Made by a program: the position numbers and the translations under genes. Below the pieces are notes generated by a model, which had not been told where the DNA came from, ran no database searches, and saw nothing but the letters and a program-made list of their open reading frames with translations. A stretch of 64,000 bases of DNA from Winogradskyella eximia. Lineage in GTDB: Bacteria; Bacteroidota; Bacteroidia; Flavobacteriales; Flavobacteriaceae. The DNA lies in assembly GCF_003386165.1 (NCBI RefSeq), contig NZ_QRDV01000005.1:62001-126000 (forward strand), read 5' to 3'. The first letter of the stretch is position 1, and every line of letters starts with the position of its first letter. Positions 1 to 8,445 of the stretch are shown piece by piece.

Positions 1-663
1 AGTATTAATTTTGGAATGACATTAAATCCCTATGCTCTAGACAGTAATAACAGTGTTATCAATACATTTAACATTAATAATGGAGGTAGCTTGTTTAGAC
101 TAACATCTGCTAATATAAATATGAGCTACACGTTATCTAATGATAGCTTTTCTGGTAAGGATAGTGAATCTGATTCTGATAAAGCTTCTTCAAAAGAATC
201 TGGACGTTCTGGTGGCCGAACGGATGATTTGTTTGGTAAATCTCAAGATTTCGCAGATCAACGGCTTTCTGACAATGATAAAAACAAGGATGACAAAAAC
301 GATAATAACGAATTCTATAATTACAAAATACCTTGGAGTTTAAGATTGGCTTATTCCGCTAATTACACAAATACAAGGCGAGACAACACCATATCTTCAC
401 ATTCATTAATGTTTTCTGGAGATGTAGATCTATCTCCACGATGGAGCGTTGGTGCATCTTCTGGTTACGACTTTTTAAACCAAGGTTTTACATATACACA
501 ATTGCGATTTGAACGTGATTTATTAAGCTGGAAAATGAATTTTTCTTGGATTCCTTTTAGTGATCGTAGCTCTTGGAATTTCTTTATTGGTATTAAATCT
601 AGTCTACTTAAAGATTTAAAATACGACAAACAAAAAAGACCAGATCAACAAGTTGGAAATTAA
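1..663 (+). CDS. lptD: LptD-like LPS-assembly outer membrane protein, C-terminal part
   Basis: The reading frame is open from base 1, so the gene starts upstream of the window; 220 codons are visible. The end is rich in alternating aromatic and polar residues (for example WKMNFSWIPF and SSWNFFIGIK), typical of outer-membrane beta-strands, and contains a Ser/Asp/Lys-rich insert near residues 50-100 of the visible part. This matches my memory of the C-terminus of Bacteroidetes LptD, which inserts lipopolysaccharide in the outer leaflet. Known proteins of this family are much longer, so only the last quarter or so is seen. Identity rests on overall resemblance, without a diagnostic motif. Confidence 0.7.
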   Translation, partial: SINFGMTLNPYALDSNNSVINTFNINNGGSLFRLTSANINMSYTLSNDSFSGKDSESDSDKASSKESGRSGGRTDDLFGKSQDFADQRLSDNDKNKDDKNDNNEFYNYKIPWSLRLAYSANYTNTRRDNTISSHSLMFSGDVDLSPRWSVGASSGYDFLNQGFTYTQLRFERDLLSWKMNFSWIPFSDRSSWNFFIGIKSSLLKDLKYDKQKRPDQQVGN

Positions 664-751
664 TTTATAAATTGACAATTTTCTATAAATTTGTAAAAAA
701 GCAACTCTTTGTTTTAGTCTGTTTTGATGTTTTTTCTTTGTGAAAATATCT

Positions 752-759
752 TAAATTTG
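752..759 (+). promoter_or_regulatory. Bacteroidetes-type -7 box before ridA
   Basis: TAAATTTG matches the TAnnTTTG consensus exactly. It lies in the 187-base gap before ridA and would give a leader of about 85 bases. I see no well-placed TTTG at -33. The rest of the gap shows nothing else. Confidence 0.4.
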
Positions 760-850
760 ACGCATAGATTATGCTTAATTACAATTATTTAAAACAAGCA
801 AAAATATATTTTAACACAAAAGTTAAGTACAAATAAATTCAGCATTCAAA

Positions 851-1231
851 ATGAAAAAAATCATAAACACAACAAAAGCACCAGCTCCAATTGGACCATA
901 CAATCAAGCTGTTTTAGTAGGAAATACACTTTACACATCTGGACAAATAGCATTGCATCCAGAAACAATGGAATTGGTATTAGAAGATATTAAAACTGAA
1001 ACGAAACAAGTTATGGAAAACATGAAAGCCGTTTTAGAAGCTGCTGATATGACGTTTGAAAATGTTATTAAATCATCCATATTTATTAGTGACATGAATA
1101 ACTTCAAACAAATAAACGAAGTTTACGGTAAATATTTTGATGAAGCCACCGCACCTGCAAGAGAAACTGTTGAAGTAGCTAATTTACCAAAGTTTGTAAA
1201 TGTTGAGATTAGCATGATTGCTATTAAATAA
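851..1231 (+). CDS. ridA: RidA family reactive intermediate deaminase
   Basis: 126 residues, the usual length of RidA/YjgF proteins. RidA hydrolyses reactive enamine/imine intermediates released by PLP enzymes such as threonine dehydratase, protecting other PLP enzymes in the cytoplasm. Family signatures are visible: APIGPYNQAV near the N-terminus, YTSGQIAL, and the C-terminal block APARETVEVANLP, whose Arg binds the substrate carboxylate in known RidA, followed by VEISMIAI. The gene stands alone and converges with the acyltransferase gene 39 bases downstream. Confidence 0.9.
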   Translation: MKKIINTTKAPAPIGPYNQAVLVGNTLYTSGQIALHPETMELVLEDIKTETKQVMENMKAVLEAADMTFENVIKSSIFISDMNNFKQINEVYGKYFDEATAPARETVEVANLPKFVNVEISMIAIK

Positions 1232-1270
1232 TACTTAACCTCCTTTAATTGACAGTATCTGTTGAAGCGC

Positions 1271-2413
1271 TTATTGTCTTAGTTTTTTTCTAAAAAACGC
1301 TCTCCAATTTATAGCTTCTAAATTTGGAAGTAATGGTCCATCTTGCTTTGGTCTTCCAAATAATTGCGGAACATACTTATTTAACGCATTTATTATTGGA
1401 TAACACACCAATAAAGATAGTATTGAAATAACTAATGCATAACCTGTAATTTGCCACCATATGCCATTATCTGGATATAAACTACCTAAGAATTTATTAA
1501 GAAACGCATAAAAAATACCATTTAGACCAATTAAAATAAGTGTGTTTTTTCCAATAAAATCAAATACTTTATTAGATTTCAATATTATAGATAAACTAAT
1601 AATACCAAGTATCCCTAAAAACGATGAAATTAAAAACCATAATAAACTTCCATACTGAGCATAAATCATATTAACATTAAACCCTTCAAAAGGACTATTA
1701 ATATTATAGGTAAAAAACAACCCTACAAAACCTACGAATACTAATGGTATAAATACCCATTTAGCCGTATTCACAAGCTTATTTATATATGGGTATATCA
1801 CATATCCTAATAGATAAAAACCAATTGCAATTATTGCAGTATGAATAAACCACACATTTTTATCAACACCTGTTAAAGCCGAAAATTGTTCTATTCTATT
1901 ACTAATTATAACTCCACCTACAAGAAACACAAACCCAATAATAAACAATGCAAATGGCTTTTTAAATATCGTCGTAATTGCAGCGATTATAACCTCTGCA
2001 ACAAATAAGCACACTAAAAACCAAGTAATAATATTTAATTGTGGATTACCTCTACCGTAACTCAATATTTGTTTTACAATAGTTCCTAACTTTAGACTAT
2101 CATAACTAATAAAATTATAAATCAACCATAGTGGTAATGACAATAATGCAAAAGCAAATACTGGTAGTAATCGTCTAAGAAAAAGCTGTTTAAATTTTAA
2201 ACTAAAACTCGTAACTGGTTTAAAATAAAATCCCGAGATAAAGAAGAACAAAGGCATATGAAATGCATAAATATACTTGTGCTGCAGAAAAGCAATATCA
2301 TTAGTTTCAGAATATAGGTTTTTAACAAAATGTCCGTAAAAAACCAAAAACATTCCAATGGCTTTAGCTGTATCTACCCACTCTATTCGAGACTTCGATT
2401 TTTTATTTAACAT
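1271..2413 (-). CDS. Acyltransferase family 3 membrane protein
   Basis: 380 residues with about ten hydrophobic segments. The N-terminal RIEWVDTAKAIGMFLVFYGH is the classic start of acyltransferase-3 proteins, with the catalytic His in the first helix, followed by FHMPLFFFISGFYF. These integral inner-membrane enzymes O-acylate sugars, polysaccharides or other surface molecules; the substrate cannot be told from sequence. The C-terminal 30 residues are a basic soluble tail. It is divergent from the TIGR02757 gene and convergent with ridA. Confidence 0.85.
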   Translation of the reverse strand: MLNKKSKSRIEWVDTAKAIGMFLVFYGHFVKNLYSETNDIAFLQHKYIYAFHMPLFFFISGFYFKPVTSFSLKFKQLFLRRLLPVFAFALLSLPLWLIYNFISYDSLKLGTIVKQILSYGRGNPQLNIITWFLVCLFVAEVIIAAITTIFKKPFALFIIGFVFLVGGVIISNRIEQFSALTGVDKNVWFIHTAIIAIGFYLLGYVIYPYINKLVNTAKWVFIPLVFVGFVGLFFTYNINSPFEGFNVNMIYAQYGSLLWFLISSFLGILGIISLSIILKSNKVFDFIGKNTLILIGLNGIFYAFLNKFLGSLYPDNGIWWQITGYALVISILSLLVCYPIINALNKYVPQLFGRPKQDGPLLPNLEAINWRAFFRKKLRQ

Positions 2414-2515
2414 AATAACAAGAGAATCATATAATTACCATTAAGACGAAAAGTCACGAGAAAACATTAAGTCTTAAAATGTCATCAAAAGTAATTAAGC
2501 AAACATAAAAAAACA

Positions 2516-2533
2516 ATACGTAGTTTTACGTAT
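2516..2533. promoter_or_regulatory. Perfect inverted repeat in a divergent promoter region
   Basis: ATACGTA-GTTT-TACGTAT, 7-base arms around a 4-base spacer, lies between two divergently transcribed genes (starts at 2413 and 2579). It could be an operator or a small hairpin in the leader of the downstream gene. The regulator is unknown. Confidence 0.3.
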
Positions 2534-2578
2534 ATAAAATTAATTACTTTATTTTTAATTTTAAAATTACTCACCTCC

Positions 2579-3349
2579 TTGAAGCTAAAAAAATCAGAAC
2601 TAAAAGAATTCCTTGATGAAAAGGTAGTTCTCTACAATAATCCTAAATTTATTGATAGCGACCCTATTCAGATTCCTCATCAATTCTCAAAAAAAGAAGA
2701 TATTGAAATCGCAGCTTTTTTGGCTGCCACGATTGCTTGGGGAAATAGAAAAAGCATTATAAAAAATGCTAACCAAATGGTAGAATTATTAGACCACTCT
2801 CCATTTGAGTTTATTACACAACATCAAGAATCTGATTTAGAAAAACTAAGTCATTTTGTGCATCGTACATTTAATGGTAACGATTTTATTCAATTCATAA
2901 AAAGTTTAAAAAACATTTATACCAATCATAACGGTTTAGAGTCTGTATTTTCAAAATATGCTCAAAGTGATTCTCTTCAACATAGCATTCATCACTTCAG
3001 GAAAGTGTTTTTTGAAATTCCACATTTAGAACGCACAAAAAAGCACGTGAGTGATCCGCTAAAAAATTCGGCAGCTAAACGCATTAACATGTTTTTACGT
3101 TGGATGGTAAGAAATGATAATAACGGTGTTGATTTTGGTATCTGGAGTTCCCTTTCACCTTCTCAACTTAGCTGTCCTTTAGACGTACATTCTGGTAACG
3201 TAGCCAGAAAACTCAGCTTACTAAAACGAAAACAAAATGACGGTAAAGCTTTAGCTGAATTAGACAAAGCATTGCGCCAGTTAGACACTAAAGATCCCGT
3301 AAAATACGATTTTGCCTTATTTGGGTTAGGAGTTTTTGAAGGATTTTAA
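2579..3349 (+). CDS. TIGR02757 family protein of unknown function, TTG start
   Basis: 256 residues, the full length I recall for the TIGR02757 family common in Bacteroidetes. Recognisable blocks are FLDEKVVLYN, DPIQIPHQF, EIAAFLAATIAWGNRKSI, NMFLRWMVRND and DFGIWSSLSPSQL, CPLDVHSGNVAR. The helical make-up suggests a relative of HhH DNA glycosylases, but that is inference. There is no ATG in frame between the upstream stop at 2492 and the conserved N-terminus, so the TTG at 2579 is chosen; it gives an N-terminus beginning MKLKKSELKEFLDEK, as in the family. The transcript ends at a strong terminator 14 bases after the stop. Confidence 0.8.
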   Translation: MKLKKSELKEFLDEKVVLYNNPKFIDSDPIQIPHQFSKKEDIEIAAFLAATIAWGNRKSIIKNANQMVELLDHSPFEFITQHQESDLEKLSHFVHRTFNGNDFIQFIKSLKNIYTNHNGLESVFSKYAQSDSLQHSIHHFRKVFFEIPHLERTKKHVSDPLKNSAAKRINMFLRWMVRNDNNGVDFGIWSSLSPSQLSCPLDVHSGNVARKLSLLKRKQNDGKALAELDKALRQLDTKDPVKYDFALFGLGVFEGF

Positions 3350-3363
3350 ACTTTTTAGCAAAT

Positions 3364-3394
3364 AAAAAAGGCTTCCAAATTGGAAGCCTTTTTT
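3364..3394. terminator. Bidirectional rho-independent terminator
   Basis: Arms AAAAAAGGCTTCCA and TGGAAGCCTTTTTT around a 3-base AAT loop, with A-runs and T-runs on both sides. It separates the convergent TIGR02757 and M61 peptidase genes and works on both strands. Confidence 0.9.
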
Positions 3395-3413
3395 ATTATT
3401 AATATTCTACAAA

Positions 3414-5309
3414 TTATCCTTTCAACCAAGCTGCTCTTAATGCTTTCTGAGCTTCAGTAGCATTTTCGTCTTCAACAATTCTTTCATCAGCGGCATACGC
3501 TTTTGTCAATGTTGCTTTAATTAGCATTGGCTTTCCATCACGTTCTAAATCCATAGTGATTTCTTGTCCTTCTTCCCATCCAAACATACCGCCAATAACA
3601 CCTTGTGCATTTGCTAAAGTTAAATCTGTTCCGTTTACTTTCTTAATTACATCACCAGCTTTAACACCTTGAGATTTCCAAAAAGAATTCTTTTCTGCCA
3701 TTGGTGAAAAGAAAATAATTCCTTTCTCTTGGTCACCATCAAAAATAACATTTTGTCCGCCAGCAAAGATATAATTAGTTTCCACTTGAGTTTCTCCCAT
3801 TTTTAAACCAACCATTGCAAAAAACTCATTATAGTTAATTGGCACATCACCTTCTACATGCGTTTTTAAGAATTCACCAACACTTGGGTACGTCATTGCT
3901 GTAATTTCAGAAATCAGCTTATCATCTTCAAAAGGCTTTTCTTTTCCATATTTTGCAGATAACTCTTTCATTAAAGAAAGCATACTTCTATTTCCATCAC
4001 TTTCTTTTCGCATTAAAATATCAATACACATACCCATCAATGCACCTTTCATATATACATTGTAATATTGAGAAGCATATGGTTCATTCAAAACGTTTTC
4101 GCTCATAATAGTAAAACTCATAGCATCATCTAAACGACGAGTTGAGATATCTATTTTAGACTTTATAGTATTGTAGAATGTTGCTTCGTCTACTAAACCT
4201 TCATGAACCTGAAAATGCTGAGCAAAATATTCTGTTACACCCTCGTACATCCATAAATGCTTAGAGAATGTTGGTTTGTTGTAATCAAAATAATGAATAT
4301 CTTCAGAATGCACAGACAACGGAGTTACAATATGAAAAAACTCATGCGAAACAACATCAATCATTGAAGCTTTAAGATCCTCTAAACTTTCATTTTCACC
4401 GAAAACAGCCACTGTAGACGTGTGATGCTCTAAGGCACCAAAACCTTTTGGCGAAGTCTCATCTCCTCTAGACAAATACACATAAATATCATAACGTGGT
4501 GTACTATTTACATCACCTAAATATTTTTTTTGAGCTTCCATCATTTTATAAACAGTCTCTTTTAAACTTGCTGCAGTATGTTTTCCTGTAGGAGAATAAA
4601 GACTTAAAACAATTTTAATATCACCAACCATAAATTCTTCAACATCCAATTTCCCATACATCATTGGGTTATCTGTAATATCAAAATAACGTTGTGCAAA
4701 ATAACTACTTGTTAAAACAGTACCATTTTCGCTAGACTTAACACCTTTATCTTCTAAAGCAGAAGTTCTAACAAAATTAGCTGGAGCTGTAACATCAACG
4801 GCATATTGACTGTTCTTTAAAGAATCAAAATAACCAATAAATCCATGAAGATTTAAAACAAAGTTATCAGATTCAATATTTGTACCAGCAGGTGAAAATG
4901 GCTCTTCTCCTCCTATTGCACCACTGGTTTCGGTATCAAAAGTATCATTAACGTAATATTGAATTTTATCTAATTTAGTGGCATCAGTAATAGTCCAAGT
5001 ATTGTCATCAACTTTAGTCGAAGATAATTCATTACCGTCATAATCTAAGGCTTTAAAATCATCTACATACTTACCAAAATCACTAACAGAATAAGTTCCT
5101 TGCACTACTCTTGGCAATCTGTAAGTAACAGTTTCAGTAGTAAATCTACCTGGATTAATAGTAACCGGAACTCTATCATTATTAACCGCTGTTAAATCTA
5201 AGGCTGTAACAATAGGATTGCTAACTGCTAAATCATTAACGCTCTGTTTTGCAGATCCACAACCTACTAAAACGACACCTAAGCCAAGAATGGCCAAATA
5301 ATTCTTCAT
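3414..5309 (-). CDS. M61 family metallopeptidase with PDZ domain, lipoprotein
   Basis: 631 residues. The N-terminus has a lipoprotein signal ending in LVGC, with the modified Cys at residue 17, so the protein is probably anchored in the outer or inner membrane facing the periplasm. The zinc motif HEFFH is at residues 322-326 and the third ligand is probably Glu356 in YEGVTEYF, as in glycyl aminopeptidases of family M61. Residues of about 510-600 form a PDZ domain (GVKAGDVIKKVNG, then a GWEEGQEITM strand). It likely cuts peptides or misfolded proteins in the periplasm. The minus-strand box CAAATCTA at 5342-5349 (TAGATTTG read on that strand) is a likely -7 element about 30 bases before the start. 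Confidence 0.88.
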   Translation of the reverse strand: MKNYLAILGLGVVLVGCGSAKQSVNDLAVSNPIVTALDLTAVNNDRVPVTINPGRFTTETVTYRLPRVVQGTYSVSDFGKYVDDFKALDYDGNELSSTKVDDNTWTITDATKLDKIQYYVNDTFDTETSGAIGGEEPFSPAGTNIESDNFVLNLHGFIGYFDSLKNSQYAVDVTAPANFVRTSALEDKGVKSSENGTVLTSSYFAQRYFDITDNPMMYGKLDVEEFMVGDIKIVLSLYSPTGKHTAASLKETVYKMMEAQKKYLGDVNSTPRYDIYVYLSRGDETSPKGFGALEHHTSTVAVFGENESLEDLKASMIDVVSHEFFHIVTPLSVHSEDIHYFDYNKPTFSKHLWMYEGVTEYFAQHFQVHEGLVDEATFYNTIKSKIDISTRRLDDAMSFTIMSENVLNEPYASQYYNVYMKGALMGMCIDILMRKESDGNRSMLSLMKELSAKYGKEKPFEDDKLISEITAMTYPSVGEFLKTHVEGDVPINYNEFFAMVGLKMGETQVETNYIFAGGQNVIFDGDQEKGIIFFSPMAEKNSFWKSQGVKAGDVIKKVNGTDLTLANAQGVIGGMFGWEEGQEITMDLERDGKPMLIKATLTKAYAADERIVEDENATEAQKALRAAWLKG

Positions 5310-5395
5310 GTTTAAATTTTTAATTTTTTAATTAAGACGCACAAATCTACAATGTGTTACTATTAAAAACCTAAAGGTTTTGTTAAATTCGCAAT

Positions 5396-6403
5396 ATGTC
5401 GCAACCTCTAGTTAGCATTTTAGTGCCATTTAAAAATACCGAAGCATTTATTGCTGAGTGTATTAATTCTATTTTAGACCAAACTTATTCTAATTGGGAA
5501 ACTATTTTCATTGATGACAATTCCGATGATAACTCTTACAGTATTGTTGAAAAACATGCTAAAACTGATGCTAGAATTAAAGTTTACAAAAATAATCACT
5601 CAGGCATTATAGAAGCCTTAAAAACAGCTTATAAACATTCTTCAGGAAGTTATATAACACGAATGGATAGTGATGATTTAATGACACCTATCCGTCTTGA
5701 AACCATGGTTAACAGCCTAGAAAAACATGGTAAAAAACATTTAGCCGTAGGGCAAGTAAAATATTTTAGAGCGGATGGACTCAGTGATGGCTTTGCACGT
5801 TATGAAAGTTGGTTAAATTCTTTAACTATTCAAGGCCGAAATTATTCGGAAATCTATAAAGAATGCGTGATTCCGTCTCCTTGTTGGATGCTTCATCGCA
5901 GTGATTTTGAAGCTTGCAACGGTTTTAATTCTGAAATTTATCCTGAAGATTACGAATTAGCTTTCCGATTTTACAAAGCTAATTTCACTTGTATTCCATG
6001 TGATAAAGTATTACTTCATTGGCGAGATTATAGTACCAGAACCTCTAGAACACACGAGCATTATGCTGAAAATTCATTTTTAGACCTTAAAGTAAAATAC
6101 TTTATAGAATTGAATTATGATGCATCGCGACCATTGGCTATTTGGGGAGCAGGACATAAAGGCAAAACGCTAGCCAAAATACTTTTGAAACAAAACATTC
6201 CTTTTTATTGGATTTGTGATAACCCTAAGAAAATAGGAAAACATATTTACGACCAAGAACTCTTTAATTTTGATTATTTAGCTGAACTTAAAAACCCTCA
6301 AAGCATCGTAACAGTTGCTAATACAAAAGCCCAAGAAGAAATTACACGCTATTTTGAAACTCAAAACATGCAGACCATGATAGATTATTTCTTTTTCTGT
6401 TAA
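5396..6403 (+). CDS. Glycosyltransferase family 2 with extra C-terminal Rossmann-like domain
   Basis: 335 residues. Residues 1-110 carry the GT-A signatures VSILVPFKNTEAFIAEC, IDDNSDDNS and the metal/nucleotide-sugar motif RMDSDD. Residues of about 240-330 form a second domain beginning LAIWGAGHKGKTLAKIL, a glycine-rich nucleotide-binding fold, with ICDNPKKIGK downstream. Such C-terminal domains are seen in several polysaccharide transferases. It probably adds a sugar to a surface glycan in the cytoplasm. A weak -7 box (TAAATTCG, 5384-5391) lies only four bases before the ATG, so either the mRNA is almost leaderless or the start lies a little downstream. Confidence 0.85.
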   Translation: MSQPLVSILVPFKNTEAFIAECINSILDQTYSNWETIFIDDNSDDNSYSIVEKHAKTDARIKVYKNNHSGIIEALKTAYKHSSGSYITRMDSDDLMTPIRLETMVNSLEKHGKKHLAVGQVKYFRADGLSDGFARYESWLNSLTIQGRNYSEIYKECVIPSPCWMLHRSDFEACNGFNSEIYPEDYELAFRFYKANFTCIPCDKVLLHWRDYSTRTSRTHEHYAENSFLDLKVKYFIELNYDASRPLAIWGAGHKGKTLAKILLKQNIPFYWICDNPKKIGKHIYDQELFNFDYLAELKNPQSIVTVANTKAQEEITRYFETQNMQTMIDYFFFC

Positions 6404-6459
6404 ATTTCTCAGAAGCTGAACGAGGTTATCTCTAATGATTATTTATATTTGAACAATCC

Positions 6460-6492
6460 AGACCTGCTAGGTTTTTGAAACCTGCTAGGTCT
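6460..6492. repeat. Intergenic palindromic repeat
   Basis: The 11-base unit ACCTGCTAGGT occurs twice, 19 bases apart start to start, and the pair is flanked by AG and CT, so the whole 33-base stretch can also fold as one hairpin (AGACCT...AGGTTT...AAACCT...AGGTCT). This resembles the small GACCTGCTAGGT-type intergenic repeats I know from other flavobacterial genomes. Only one copy was seen in this window. Confidence 0.6.
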
Positions 6493-6519
6493 TTAAATTA
6501 GCAACTATAATTACAACGA

Positions 6520-8445
6520 ATGCAGTTTAAAAATCCCGAATTACTTTACGCTCTATTTTTGCTGGTCATTCCTATTCTTATACATTTATTTCAGCTGCGT
6601 CGTTTTCAGAAAGTTCAGTTTACCAACGTTAAGTTTTTAAAGTCCGTTAAACTGCAAACTCGTAAAAGTTCTCAGCTAAAAAAGTGGATTACTTTATTAA
6701 CTAGAATGCTACTTTTAGCATGTGCCATTATAGCGTTTGCACAACCTTTTATTCCCAACACAGAAGATTTTAACGAATCACAAGAAACCGTTATTTATTT
6801 AGACAATTCCTTTAGCATGCAAGCCAAAGGCGCTAATGGAACGCTGTTAAATGAAGCCATTCAAGATATTATAAATACGTTGCCTGAAGATGAAACTATC
6901 AGTCTTTTCACTAATGATAAAACTTTTAGAAATACAACGGTTAAAGCTTTAAAGAATGATTTAATACAATTAACGCATTCGCCAACACAGCTTAATTATG
7001 ATGCTGCATATCTCAAAGGGAAACAGTTATTTTCTAATCAAGGTGCAGCAACACGTAATTTGGTTTTGGTATCCGATTTTCAACAAAAAGGAAACCTATT
7101 AAATTTTGAAGCGGATTCTACTGTTCAGCTTAAATTGGTGCAGCCTAAATCTACTTTGGTTTCAAATATTAGTATCGATAGTATTTATGTTTCTAATTCA
7201 ACCTCTGAAACTTTAGATTTAAATGTAATAGTATCTAATGAGGCCAAACCAATAGACAACGTCACCATTTCATTATTTAATGATGATGTATTGCTCACTA
7301 AGAGTGCTGTTGATATTGACAAAGAAGCGGAAGCGACATTTACCATTCCTAACAATAAAGTGATTAATGGAAAATTAATGATTGATGATGCAGGTTTACA
7401 GTATGATAATACATTCTATTTTAATATTAATAATAAACCAAAAATTAAGGTTTTAGCTATTAATGAAACTGCTGATGACTCCTTCTTAAACAGAATTTAT
7501 ACAGAAGATGAATTCGACTTTAAAAGCTTCAAACTAAATGCACTTAATTTTAATTTAATTCCTCAACAAAATCTTATTGTTCTTAATGAGTTAGATAAAA
7601 TTTCTAATGCATTAAAAACAGCTTTAGTTGCTTTTATAAATGATGGTGGGAAGCTACTAATCATTCCTTCAGATAAAATCGACTTAAATTCTTATAATCA
7701 AATACTTAATAACTTAAACATTAGTGTTTTCACTAAACAAAACACAAACGAAAAACGCATTACAAGCATTAACTACAATCATCCACTTTTAGCGAATGCA
7801 TTTTATTCTAAAGTCACTAATTTTCAATATCCTAAGGTTGATAAATCGTATCGTTTTTCTTCAAATTTAAACAATGTTTTGTCTTATGAAGATGGCTCAC
7901 CTTTCTTGGTAGGCAACTCTAATACTTACGTTTTTTCTTCGGCATTAAACACGGATAATTCAAACTTTAAAAACTCACAATTAATAATTCCTGTGTTATA
8001 TAATTTAGGATTACAGAGTTTAAAATTGTCTAAATTATATTACACTATTGGTCAACCCAACTCTATTGCTATTCAAATCTCTATAGGACAAGATGATATT
8101 TTAACTTTAGATTCTGATGACACTTCCGTGATTCCATTGCAAAAAACCTATAGCAAATCTGTGGTTTTAGAAACCGAAGATTTCCCAAATACAGCAGGAA
8201 TATTGAATGTAAAAAATAAAGAAAACGTATTAGAAAGATTAAGTTTTAATTACAATAGAACAGAAAGCAATCTTAGTTATTACGATTTAAAGACTTTAGC
8301 AAACACAGATACTGAATCGAGTTTAGCAACAACAATCAATAACATAAAAAGTAACACAAATGTTAATGCGCTATGGAAATGGTTTGTTATTTTTGCATTA
8401 GCATTTTTAATAGTAGAAATGTTACTTCTAAAATATCTTAAATGA
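6520..8445 (+). CDS. BatA-domain membrane protein with vWFA-like region
   Basis: 641 residues. The N-terminus (MQFKNPELLYALFLLVIPIL, then IHLFQLRRFQKVQF) is the BatA aerotolerance-regulator domain, with membrane helices at about 6-25 and 55-75. A von Willebrand A-like domain follows (YLDNSFSMQAKG at about 95-105, a MIDAS-like DxSxS). A last helix is at about residues 615-635. The architecture places the central part outside the membrane. Bat proteins are linked to stress tolerance in Bacteroides, but the biochemical role is unknown. The stop overlaps the next start by four bases (ATGA), so the two are translationally coupled. Confidence 0.8.
   Translation: MQFKNPELLYALFLLVIPILIHLFQLRRFQKVQFTNVKFLKSVKLQTRKSSQLKKWITLLTRMLLLACAIIAFAQPFIPNTEDFNESQETVIYLDNSFSMQAKGANGTLLNEAIQDIINTLPEDETISLFTNDKTFRNTTVKALKNDLIQLTHSPTQLNYDAAYLKGKQLFSNQGAATRNLVLVSDFQQKGNLLNFEADSTVQLKLVQPKSTLVSNISIDSIYVSNSTSETLDLNVIVSNEAKPIDNVTISLFNDDVLLTKSAVDIDKEAEATFTIPNNKVINGKLMIDDAGLQYDNTFYFNINNKPKIKVLAINETADDSFLNRIYTEDEFDFKSFKLNALNFNLIPQQNLIVLNELDKISNALKTALVAFINDGGKLLIIPSDKIDLNSYNQILNNLNISVFTKQNTNEKRITSINYNHPLLANAFYSKVTNFQYPKVDKSYRFSSNLNNVLSYEDGSPFLVGNSNTYVFSSALNTDNSNFKNSQLIIPVLYNLGLQSLKLSKLYYTIGQPNSIAIQISIGQDDILTLDSDDTSVIPLQKTYSKSVVLETEDFPNTAGILNVKNKENVLERLSFNYNRTESNLSYYDLKTLANTDTESSLATTINNIKSNTNVNALWKWFVIFALAFLIVEMLLLKYLK

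Noticed and set aside
2572..2580. CACCTCCTT, identical to the anti-Shine-Dalgarno end of 16S rRNA, next to the TTG start
   Set aside because: It has the sense of the rRNA and not its complement, so it cannot pair with the ribosome; no other rRNA sequence is near. Chance.
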